Shown here piece after piece: positions 1-5,133 of a stretch of DNA of 5,596 bases (position 1 is the first letter of the stretch; each line of letters starts with the position of its first letter). The stretch is from NCBI GenBank assembly GCA_003551785.1, contig PUNP01000584.1, forward strand, positions 1 through 5,596, written 5' to 3'. The translations under genes and the position numbers were made by a program. The DNA comes from Candidatus Brocadiaceae bacterium. Lineage in GTDB: Bacteria > Planctomycetota > Brocadiia > SM23-32. Below the pieces are notes generated by a model. That model had not been told where the DNA came from, ran no database searches, and saw only the letters and a program-made list of their open reading frames with translations.

Positions 1-675
1 ATAGTCATAGCATTAAAACCTGCATTAGGGCCTAATTGGAGCATCACGCTGCAAGTGCTGTTCTACTTCCTGTTAATCGCAGCGATTGTGGGATATGTGA
101 AGCATCGGGACGCCCAAGACAATCTCAGCGATTCCAGGGGAATAAAGGCATTATGCGCTTTTTATCCTGTTACATTACCAACATTACTAAAAGCGGCTTT
201 TATACCTGCCTGCGTAGCCTTCGCTGCGATTATGGGATGGCTGCTTTTCCATTCAGGCCTGCAGGACTGGCTTGGATATTCTATCGCTGAACAGCCACAG
301 GTCGAAATGATTCGCGAGCGTATTTTCTCCGCAAACCGATATAAAGCAGCAGCGACTTTATTCATCGCGGTTATCGCCGCACCGGTTTTCGAGGAACTTT
401 TATTTAGAATGCTGCTATACTTCCCTGTCAGGGAAGCCATGGGAGTCGTCAAAGCAACGATACTTGTCTCATTTTTTTTTGCGCTGCTGCATATTTACGC
501 CGTTGAAGGACAGTTGGCTTTCATGATGAACGCGGCGCTCATCATAGGACATCTATTCATCATATCGACTTTTTTTACTATTTTACTGGAACATACCGGC
601 AGCATTCTATCCCCTATCCTGGGACACGTAGGATATAACGCCCTTGTGGTCGGATTGGTGCTGTATGGTGTTTGA
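1..675 (+). CDS. CPBP-family intramembrane glutamic protease (CAAX protease/Abi), N-terminus cut by window edge
   Basis: The frame is open from base 1 to the TGA at 673-675, giving 224 visible residues; the true start lies left of the window, so a GTG at 55 is not a credible start. The three hallmarks of the CPBP (PF02517) family are all present: EELLFR at visible residues 131-136 (nt 391-408), FALLH with Phe160 and His164, and HVGYN with His209 and Asn213. The glutamates and histidines form the presumed active site inside the membrane. About six hydrophobic segments are visible, near residues 20-33, 62-84, 116-130, 152-167, 172-196 and 204-224, so this is an inner-membrane protein. Family members include CAAX prenyl proteases and bacteriocin-immunity or Abi proteins; the substrate cannot be read from the sequence. 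It ends 140 nt before the TyrRS gene, with no convincing terminator between them. Family assignment is sure, function is not. Confidence 0.9.
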   Translation: MVIALKPALGPNWSITLQVLFYFLLIAAIVGYVKHRDAQDNLSDSRGIKALCAFYPVTLPTLLKAAFIPACVAFAAIMGWLLFHSGLQDWLGYSIAEQPQVEMIRERIFSANRYKAAATLFIAVIAAPVFEELLFRMLLYFPVREAMGVVKATILVSFFFALLHIYAVEGQLAFMMNAALIIGHLFIISTFFTILLEHTGSILSPILGHVGYNALVVGLVLYGV

Positions 676-732
676 TATGGAGCAAAAGCAAGCTATGCTG
701 CAGGGCTAACGACCTGTGATCAGCGCCTGTCA

Positions 733-770
733 GCTTGGGTGTTCTCCCTGCGGATTAACCGCACCAAAGC
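733..770 (+). promoter_or_regulatory. Possible stem-loop in the leader of the TyrRS gene
   Basis: An outer arm GCTTGGG (733-739) pairs with CCAAAGC (764-770) with one G/A mismatch, and an inner perfect 5-bp stem TGCGG/CCGCA (749-753 with 759-763) closes on the loop ATTAA. Both stems can form together, leaving a one-sided bulge at 740-748. No run of T follows, so it is not a standard intrinsic terminator. I find no T-box specifier or antiterminator consensus. It may be a leader structure or chance pairing. Confidence 0.25.
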
Positions 771-815
771 GAGCTAAAAGATATTTCTAAATTCACATAA
801 CTATGAGCTACTAAA

Positions 816-2048
816 ATGAAAAGTGTAGAAGAACAAATTGAAAGAATTCGACGTTTGGCGGCAGAAATTGTTCCCGAAGAGGAACTTATTGATAAAATCA
901 AGAAAGCTTCCGAAGATAACAAACCGTTAAGGGTGAAGTTGGGGCTTGACCCAACGGCACCGGATATCCACATAGGGCATGCGCTCCCTTTACATCTCTT
1001 ACGAACCTTTCAGGACTGCGGTCATCATGCCGTACTGATCATAGGAGATTACACGGCCACTATCGGCGACCCCAGCGGGCAGAATACCATGCGCCCGCAA
1101 CTCGAACACGACGAAGTCCTTAAAAATGCTGAAACTTATCTCGAACAAGCCGCTAAAATCGTTGATATGGACGAAGCCGAGATTGTGAACAACAGACAAT
1201 GGTTCGCTAAAATGAGTCTGGCCGATGTCATTAAACTCGCCGGGAAACTGACAGTGGCAAGATGCCTGGAACGGGATGATTTCAAGAAAAGACTGGCCGA
1301 TCAACGCCCCGTCGGGCTTCATGAACTCCTCTACCCACTCATGCAGGCCTACGATTCGGTGAAAGTGGAAAGCGATGTCGAACTGGGCGGCACCGACCAG
1401 ATTTTCAATATCCTCCTGGGGCGCGATTTACAGCGCGAAGTTGGCATGCAGCCCCAGGTTGCCGTCACTAATGAACTTTTAGTAGGCCTCGACGGTACGG
1501 AAAAAATGTCGAAAAGTAAAGGCAATTATATCGGCATTAATGAAGACCCCAACACCATGTATGGTAAAGTAATGAGCATAGCCGACGAATTGATGGAGAA
1601 GTATTTCTACCTTGCCACCGCTCTCCCGAAAGCTCGCATAGATCAACTTTTATCCGTTCAAACCCATCCGAGAGAAGCTAAAGCCGAGTTGGCAAGGGCC
1701 GTTGTCACAAGATACCACAACCCGGAGTCCGCCAGGAAGGCTAAAGATGAGTTTGAAAAAGTTTTTAAAGATAAACAGCTACCCACCGATATGCCTGAAT
1801 TAATAATATCCGAAGACGACCTGGAAAACGGCCAAATCTGGTCGGTTGCTCTAGTGCGCGCATCAGGACGGGCAAAATCGAATGGTGAAGCCCGAAGGCT
1901 GATCCAGCAAGGCGGTGTCAGCATTGGAAGCGATATGGACAACCTGGAAAAGATAACGGATATTAACTCGAATGTCGCCCTCACCAACGGATTAATTGTA
2001 AAAATCGGTAAACGGCATTTCTGGAAGATCAAGATCGAGTATCATTAA
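816..2048 (+). CDS. tyrS: Tyrosyl-tRNA synthetase
   Basis: This 410-residue cytosolic enzyme attaches tyrosine to tRNA-Tyr using ATP. It is a class I aminoacyl-tRNA synthetase. The first signature is HIGH at residues 52-55, within a DPTAPDIHIGH context. The second is KMSKS at 230-234, preceded by GTE. The tyrosine-pocket block is readable as YPLMQAYD followed by ELGGTDQIFN. The last ~65 residues form an S4 RNA-binding domain (ASGRAKSNGEARRLIQQGG...VSIG), which contacts the tRNA. The length and the PDIHIGH style fit the shorter TyrRS subgroup (Bacillus TyrZ or Haemophilus-like) rather than the E. coli type. ATG 816 suits the family N-terminus; an ATG at 803 stops after three codons. The Shine-Dalgarno upstream is poor (A/T-rich with only GAG at 805-807). 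No T-box is visible, so control by tRNA charging of the Firmicutes kind is not supported. Complete, with no missing motif. Confidence 0.97.
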   Translation: MKSVEEQIERIRRLAAEIVPEEELIDKIKKASEDNKPLRVKLGLDPTAPDIHIGHALPLHLLRTFQDCGHHAVLIIGDYTATIGDPSGQNTMRPQLEHDEVLKNAETYLEQAAKIVDMDEAEIVNNRQWFAKMSLADVIKLAGKLTVARCLERDDFKKRLADQRPVGLHELLYPLMQAYDSVKVESDVELGGTDQIFNILLGRDLQREVGMQPQVAVTNELLVGLDGTEKMSKSKGNYIGINEDPNTMYGKVMSIADELMEKYFYLATALPKARIDQLLSVQTHPREAKAELARAVVTRYHNPESARKAKDEFEKVFKDKQLPTDMPELIISEDDLENGQIWSVALVRASGRAKSNGEARRLIQQGGVSIGSDMDNLEKITDINSNVALTNGLIVKIGKRHFWKIKIEYH

Positions 2049-2076
2049 AACAGTGCCAACAAGGTCCACTAAATAG

Positions 2077-2112
2077 TCACTCAAAATCTCAGTGAGCAAT
2101 GTGGTTCACTGA
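2077..2112 (+). promoter_or_regulatory. Inverted repeat between TyrRS and GH20 genes, possible operator or RNA hairpin
   Basis: TCAGTGA (2089-2095) and TCACTGA (2106-2112) are perfect 7-bp reverse complements around a 10-nt spacer; a further G-T and C-G pair can extend the stem inward. A third half-site, TCACT at 2077-2081, can pair instead with AGTGA at 2091-2095. No T-run follows, so an intrinsic terminator is unlikely. It lies 64 nt before the GH20 start codon, a reasonable place for a repressor site, but no regulator is identifiable here. Confidence 0.3.
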
Positions 2113-2175
2113 ATAATTACGATCATTGTGCTGCAGGCTCACATATTCAGCATCAATAATTGAGGTGAAAGACTT

Positions 2176-3786
2176 ATGGAACTATGGATACATCTTGACT
2201 GCAAGTACATGCCGCCCACTGTGGCGTCGCTAAAAAAAGATATAGAGCAATGGGCAGCATACGGAGCAACGGGAATCGTTTTTGAATGGGAAAACATGTA
2301 TCCTTACCCGGGACTCGGGGATGTTGTCCGTGATGACGCTTATTCTCAGGATGACGTGGAGGATATTATTGCTCACTGTGTGTATAAGGGATTAAAACCC
2401 ATCCCGCTGGTTCAGACTCTGGGGCATCTCGAATGGCTGCTGAGCAGCAATAAATACCGGCATCTGCGTGAATTTGAGGGATACCCACAAATGATCAGGG
2501 CCTGTGATGAAGAAGGACTGGCGATACTCGAAAACAAAATAAAGGCACTCATTCAGACCCACAGCGATAGTCCTTACATACATTTAGGGGCCGACGAGGC
2601 GTGGTTTCTGCACGAAGTGGACCGGCCGGGCTGTTCTTCGGTCAGCGAGGGCCCGTGCCGTGTATTTTTACGCCATATGAAACCGCTTTTTGACCTGGCC
2701 ATTCAGCACGGAAAACGCCCTATTATATGGGCCGATATGCCCCTGCGCCACCCTTCAAACTTAGATGATTTCCCCGACGAGCTGATATTCTGTGATTGGC
2801 GTTACCACCAGACCAGCGAACACAACACTGAGGGCTGTCATTGCTGGGGGGAGAAGATGGTCACCCCTCAAAACTTATCTGATATTCCTCCGGAAAAACG
2901 TCATTTATTTGAAAAATACTGGAGTATAGGCACAGCCGACTTCCCGGATGAGTTTTATCAGTTCCCCTACACCCCTTTTTTACGGGACAGGGGGTATGAT
3001 GTTGTCGTCGGCCCTTCGACACTCTATGCAGGCTTTGCGCTTGCCGCGCCCGAACTGCCCGCCGCCCGGGCCAATGAGCGGGAATGGCTGCGTGCTGCGG
3101 ATCGCTTCGGAGCTGTGGGAGCGCTGAACACCTGCTGGGCAGTGCGCGGAACACACAGAGAAGTCACGCGCGTCGGTCATCGTGCGTTTCTGATTCAGGG
3201 CACCCGGATTAACTCCTTACCCGGAGACCAGCAGATATCAACAGACTGCTGGAGTGAATTCTCCCCTGATCAGGCAAAAATCCTCGCTGAACTCACCGAT
3301 GATCTTTGCCCTCCCGTGGACATTCTTTCCTGCACCAAACCGCTTCAATTCGACAATCGATACAAAACCCACCGTCCCGCCGATGCCAGGGAACGTATTG
3401 ATTCGGTGAAGGACTTTTTTGCCCGTTTAAACGACGGGAACCGTGAGTTGGATCGACATCAATCCGCAGTAAAAAGGGCATGGAAAACGGCGGAAAGACT
3501 TTCCGCTATCGGTAGTGAGAACGACGAGGTGCGAGCTTGGGTGCTTGCAGCAAGGGAAACGGCCATCCGTGCCGAAGCGTGGATTGCCGCCTTTCATGCC
3601 GAAATAAACGGAAGAAAAAAATGTCCTTACAGCATACCCGATCTGCTGCGTAAAATTGACGAACAGGCGGAAAAAGTCTCAGTCTTCATGCAGGGAAAGT
3701 ATATGGAATCAGATATCTCCCTTGTTACCACAGACAGATACGGTGAACTCAAGAAACTGATCATCCAGCTCAACGGAGCCTGCTAA
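2176..3786 (+). CDS. GH20 beta-N-acetylhexosaminidase, hexosaminidase D-like
   Basis: The 536-residue protein is expected to remove terminal N-acetylglucosamine or N-acetylgalactosamine from glycans by the substrate-assisted GH20 mechanism. Residues ~1-350 form a TIM barrel that begins at once with HLDCKYMPP, so there is no signal peptide and the enzyme is presumably cytoplasmic. The order of motifs parallels hexosaminidase D: HLDxK..PP near the start, a GATGIVFEWENMYPY block near 30-45, PLVQTLGHLEWLL, HLREFEGYP, and the catalytic pair in HLGADEAW (Asp140-Glu141). WADM (Trp185) and the CWAVRG region around Trp321 would line the sugar pocket. Residues ~355-536 are a mostly helical, charged C-terminal part of unclear role. 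GAGGTGA at 2162-2168, 7 nt before ATG 2176, fixes the start. No sugar transporter or regulator lies beside it in the window, so its physiological substrate is open. The fold is sure; exact sugar specificity is not. Confidence 0.88.
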   Translation: MELWIHLDCKYMPPTVASLKKDIEQWAAYGATGIVFEWENMYPYPGLGDVVRDDAYSQDDVEDIIAHCVYKGLKPIPLVQTLGHLEWLLSSNKYRHLREFEGYPQMIRACDEEGLAILENKIKALIQTHSDSPYIHLGADEAWFLHEVDRPGCSSVSEGPCRVFLRHMKPLFDLAIQHGKRPIIWADMPLRHPSNLDDFPDELIFCDWRYHQTSEHNTEGCHCWGEKMVTPQNLSDIPPEKRHLFEKYWSIGTADFPDEFYQFPYTPFLRDRGYDVVVGPSTLYAGFALAAPELPAARANEREWLRAADRFGAVGALNTCWAVRGTHREVTRVGHRAFLIQGTRINSLPGDQQISTDCWSEFSPDQAKILAELTDDLCPPVDILSCTKPLQFDNRYKTHRPADARERIDSVKDFFARLNDGNRELDRHQSAVKRAWKTAERLSAIGSENDEVRAWVLAARETAIRAEAWIAAFHAEINGRKKCPYSIPDLLRKIDEQAEKVSVFMQGKYMESDISLVTTDRYGELKKLIIQLNGAC

Positions 3787-3945
3787 TAGTCAAGTTTACT
3801 AAAGTCTGTAATTTCACATCTTCAGCACATGGCAGGGCTTACCCGGAAAACAAGCAGCTAAAACCATCTTAGGAAAAAGGGTGTCAATGTAGAGATGGAG
3901 CCGTCCAGCGAAATGCCATTGTAGGGAAATATTTGCTGGGGAAAA

Positions 3946-3965
3946 ACAATTTAATCTGAAATTGT
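3946..3965 (+). repeat. Perfect 7-bp inverted repeat just upstream of the tRNA-unit promoter
   Basis: ACAATTT (3946-3952) and AAATTGT (3959-3965) are exact reverse complements around a 6-nt spacer. The repeat ends 4 nt before the -35 box at 3970. Its A/T richness would also suit an UP element for the RNA polymerase alpha subunit. It may be a regulator site or simply A/T-rich promoter DNA. The rest of 3787-3945 shows no supportable gene, and no good terminator for the GH20 gene was found. Confidence 0.3.
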
Positions 3966-3969
3966 ATGG

Positions 3970-3998
3970 TTGACAAACGCCCTTCTTTCGGTTACAAT
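3970..3998 (+). promoter_or_regulatory. Sigma70-type promoter for the tRNA-Thr unit
   Basis: TTGACA (3970-3975) is a perfect -35 box and TACAAT (3993-3998) a one-mismatch -10 box, with a 17-nt spacer, the ideal distance. Transcription would start near 4005, about 130 nt before the tRNA, and would end at the terminator at 4221-4258. The long leader implies RNase P processing of a precursor. Confidence 0.8.
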
Positions 3999-4023
3999 CT
4001 GTCACACGTTGGTGGAAAGTTGA

Positions 4024-4113
4024 ATGGAAAAAAGATATTCATTATCTTACAACTTCTCAAAACAGTCCACTGCGCGGTCAACGAAAATCCAAAAACCTGA
4101 AATTCTTACATAA
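4024..4113 (+). CDS. Possible 29-residue leader peptide upstream of tRNA-Thr
   Basis: This short frame runs from ATG 4024 to TAA 4111-4113. It lies wholly between the strong promoter (3970-3998) and the tRNA, starting about 20 nt after the predicted transcription start. GGTGG at 4011-4015 sits 8 nt before the ATG, a usable ribosome-binding site. The peptide is polar and basic, beginning MEKRYSLSYNFS and ending PEILT, with no membrane segment and no recognised domain. Three threonine codons (ACT, ACG, ACA) are scattered rather than in a run, so a classical threonine attenuator is not evident. A frame this short can easily arise by chance; only its position with promoter and ribosome-binding site makes it worth recording. 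It could equally be untranslated precursor. Confidence 0.25.
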   Translation: MEKRYSLSYNFSKQSTARSTKIQKPEILT

Positions 4114-4135
4114 GTCAATACATAACAACATTTGT

Positions 4136-4210
4136 GCTAACGTAGCTCAACGGCAGAGCAGCGGTTTTGTAAACCGCAGGTTCGGAGTTCGAATCTCCGC
4201 GTTAGCACCA
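4136..4210 (+). tRNA. tRNA-Thr (anticodon TGT), CCA encoded
   Basis: A full cloverleaf folds without mismatch. The acceptor stem is GCTAACG (4136-4142) with CGTTAGC (4200-4206). The D arm is GCTC/GAGC (4145-4148 with 4156-4159). The anticodon stem is GCGGT/ACCGC (4161-4165 with 4173-4177), with the loop TTTGTAA placing TGT at 4168-4170. A 5-nt variable loop follows, then the T arm CGGAG/CTCCG around TTCGAAT. The discriminator base is A4207 and CCA (4208-4210) is genomic. The anticodon UGU reads ACA and, by wobble, other threonine codons. It has its own promoter 130 nt upstream and a terminator 11 nt downstream, with no other tRNA in the unit. Confidence 0.97.
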
Positions 4211-4220
4211 CCTATATCAC

Positions 4221-4258
4221 AGCCTCAGACGCCCCTAAAGGGTTTCTGAGGCTTTTTT
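4221..4258 (+). terminator. Intrinsic terminator after tRNA-Thr
   Basis: AGCCTCAGA (4221-4229) pairs perfectly over 9 bp with TCTGAGGCT (4245-4253). An inner CCC/GGG stem (4233-4235 with 4240-4242) closes on TAAA. Six T residues (4253-4258) follow. It sits 11 nt after the tRNA CCA end and should stop transcription from the 3970 promoter. Confidence 0.93.
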
Positions 4259-4337
4259 ATTGCCTTCTTTCTGATTCCACATTTTCCATCTGCAGCACTA
4301 TTTTGTCCCCATTCGTGTTCCCACTGAGCGATACCCC

Positions 4338-4366
4338 TTGATTGGAAAATACAATGGTTTTATAAT
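4338..4366 (+). promoter_or_regulatory. Sigma70-type promoter upstream of the broken AbiEii gene
   Basis: TTGATT (4338-4343) is a good -35 box and TATAAT (4361-4366) a perfect -10 box with a 17-nt spacer. A second TATAAT occurs at 4372-4377, 11 bp further on, and could act as an alternative -10 at poor spacing. A GGGAGG ribosome-binding sequence follows at 4394-4399, with GTG at 4405 opening only an 8-codon frame. The promoter looks intact although the gene it served is not. Confidence 0.65.
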
Positions 4367-4408
4367 GTCTGTATAATCATTCGATCATACTGCGGGAGGC
4401 TGGTGTGA

Positions 4409-4661
4409 GGGTATATAAGAGAAAAAGGTAGGACAAGAAAACAGGCAAAAAGGTGGTTGCTTTGCAGGCTTGATACCGCAGGCTATATGGGCAAATTCGT
4501 GTTAAAGGGAGCTGTATTGATGACGCTTTGGCAGGATGTGCCTCAGCGCCCTACCCGTGATGTAGATTTGCTCGGCTACGGCACAACCGATCACAACCGA
4601 TCATAATATGCTCCAGGAAATATTCAGAAGGCTTTGCCAGGGCTTAAATAAAGCGCTATGA
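4409..4661 (+). pseudogene. AbiEii/AbiGii-type nucleotidyltransferase toxin remnant, frameshifted and truncated
   Basis: The open stretch 4409-4606 reads, near its middle, GKFVLKGAVLMTLW followed by RPTRDVDLLGYG. This is the nucleotidyltransferase core of the AbiEii toxin family (PF08843; type IV toxin-antitoxin and abortive-infection systems), with the KGA loop and the DxD metal-binding pair (Asp-Val-Asp, 4559-4567). The frame then stops at TAA 4604-4606. A perfect 10-bp tandem duplication at 4583-4602 causes this: counting only one copy, reading continues as TTDHNMLQEIFRRLCQ, in line with the family, until TGA 4659-4661. Family members are usually some 200-300 residues long; here the C-terminal two thirds are missing and the N-terminal region before LLCRL looks eroded, with an in-frame stop at 4406-4408. 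No AbiEi antitoxin is nearby. A promoter at 4338-4366 is still present. Family call is by motif recognition; inactivity is inferred from the missing sequence. Confidence 0.75.
4583..4602 (+). repeat. 10-bp perfect tandem duplication in the AbiEii remnant
   Basis: ACAACCGATC occurs twice head to tail (4583-4592 and 4593-4602). Ten is not a multiple of three, so the second copy shifts the frame and creates the stop at 4604-4606. Without one copy the AbiEii-like reading continues for 18 codons past GAT-CAT-AAT. This looks like a recent replication-slippage event on top of older loss of the gene's 3' part. Confidence 0.85.
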
Positions 4662-4805
4662 TCAAAGTGACGGTATCACAAGAACAATGCCCGCCCGAAA
4701 CCCGCCATCTTCAGAGATCGTGTCCTCGTTCGTTTCGAGTATCCACCGCCATTTGCTTCCGTCACCGCAGTGCCTCTGGGGTGTTAAGTGTTTTACTAAG
4801 TTATT
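4662..4805 (-). pseudogene. Possible PAS-domain scrap
   Basis: On the minus strand an open stretch of 47 codons ends at a TGA (4662-4664). It contains DGSKWRWIL followed after a short gap by ISEDGGFRAGIV. The DGS-x-WRWI block followed by a loop with DG and then a hydrophobic strand resembles the last strands of a PAS_3-type sensor domain. There is no start codon with a ribosome-binding site, the frame is closed on both sides, and the rest of a PAS domain is not visible. It is at best a decayed fragment of a sensor protein and may be coincidence. Compositionally it looks more protein-like than the opposite-strand frame over the same bases. Confidence 0.25.
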
Positions 4806-4820
4806 TTATATAAGGGAGAT

Positions 4821-5026
4821 ATGTTGCATGAGCGTAATGGTAGCTGCGGATTTCACATCATGTGCCTGGTCGTTGGCTCTCTCGCATACATGAGGACAGG
4901 TGGGGCTGGTTGGGTTTTTGGGGCAGCATTTTCATCCTGTGCTCCATGATTTCCTTTTCTGATGAATACGGTGGGAACGGGGAGGATAAAGGACGGAAAC
5001 GGCGGCGCAAGCATCGCAGATGGTGA
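4821..5026 (+). pseudogene. Small membrane protein gene, apparently frameshifted
   Basis: Two overlapping frames read better together than apart. From ATG 4821 (or TTG 4824, 5 nt after GGGAG at 4814-4818) the first frame gives a hydrophobic stretch, MCLVVGSLAYMRTG. In the -1 frame, reading continues RWGWLGFWGSIFILCSMISF and then an acidic and a very basic tail, GKRxRRRKHRRW-like, ending at TGA 5024-5026. A one-base change near 4895-4905 would join them into a protein of about 65 residues with two membrane segments and a charged cytoplasmic tail. Alone, the first frame stops at 4947-4949 and overlaps an ATG at 4946 as ATGA, so two tiny coupled genes are the alternative. An intrinsic terminator starts 13 nt after the final stop, which supports a real gene end. 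I do not recognise the family. The frameshift could be a mutation or a sequencing error. Confidence 0.35.
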
Positions 5027-5038
5027 AGATATAAACGT

Positions 5039-5085
5039 GGGGGAAGCGGCGGCAGAACACCGCTCAGCTTCCCCCCTCTTTTTTT
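5039..5085 (+). terminator. Intrinsic terminator, plus strand
   Basis: GGGGGAAGC (5039-5047) pairs perfectly over 9 bp with GCTTCCCCC (5067-5075), and a competing inner arm AGCGG/CCGCT is possible. After CTC, seven T residues follow (5079-5085). It closes the plus-strand unit ending at 5026 and faces the convergent minus-strand gene. On the minus strand no T-run follows the hairpin, so it should act mainly in one direction. Confidence 0.85.
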
Positions 5086-5133
5086 GATATGGGGAGGACT
5101 GGAATTCCTTTTAGAATACACCATGCCGTCTTA

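Noticed and set aside
36..290. 84-codon plus-strand frame
   Set aside because: It lies in the wrong frame inside the CPBP protease gene.
676..815. T-box riboswitch upstream of tyrS
   Set aside because: TyrRS genes often carry one in Firmicutes, but the 140-nt gap lacks the conserved T-box antiterminator sequence and a terminator with a T-run.
3814..4005. 63-codon minus-strand frame
   Set aside because: It begins at a GTG without a ribosome-binding site and runs through the strong plus-strand promoter; no recognisable motif.
4183..4210. Attachment site for an integrated element in the tRNA 3' end
   Set aside because: I searched by eye for a second copy of the T-arm and acceptor sequence to the right and found none in the window.
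4260..4376. Minus-strand 39-codon open stretch ending at 4257-4259, possibly an integrase tail next to the tRNA
   Set aside because: It has no start codon with a ribosome-binding site, no recognisable integrase motif, and overlaps a good plus-strand promoter and the terminator T-run.
4687..4893. 68-codon plus-strand frame
   Set aside because: It has no ribosome-binding site, low protein-like character, and overlaps both the PAS-like minus-strand reading and the small membrane gene in another frame.
4858..5124. 88-codon minus-strand frame rich in Pro, Arg and Ser
   Set aside because: Its composition reflects the opposite-strand G-rich repeats, and it runs through the terminator hairpin and the small membrane gene.
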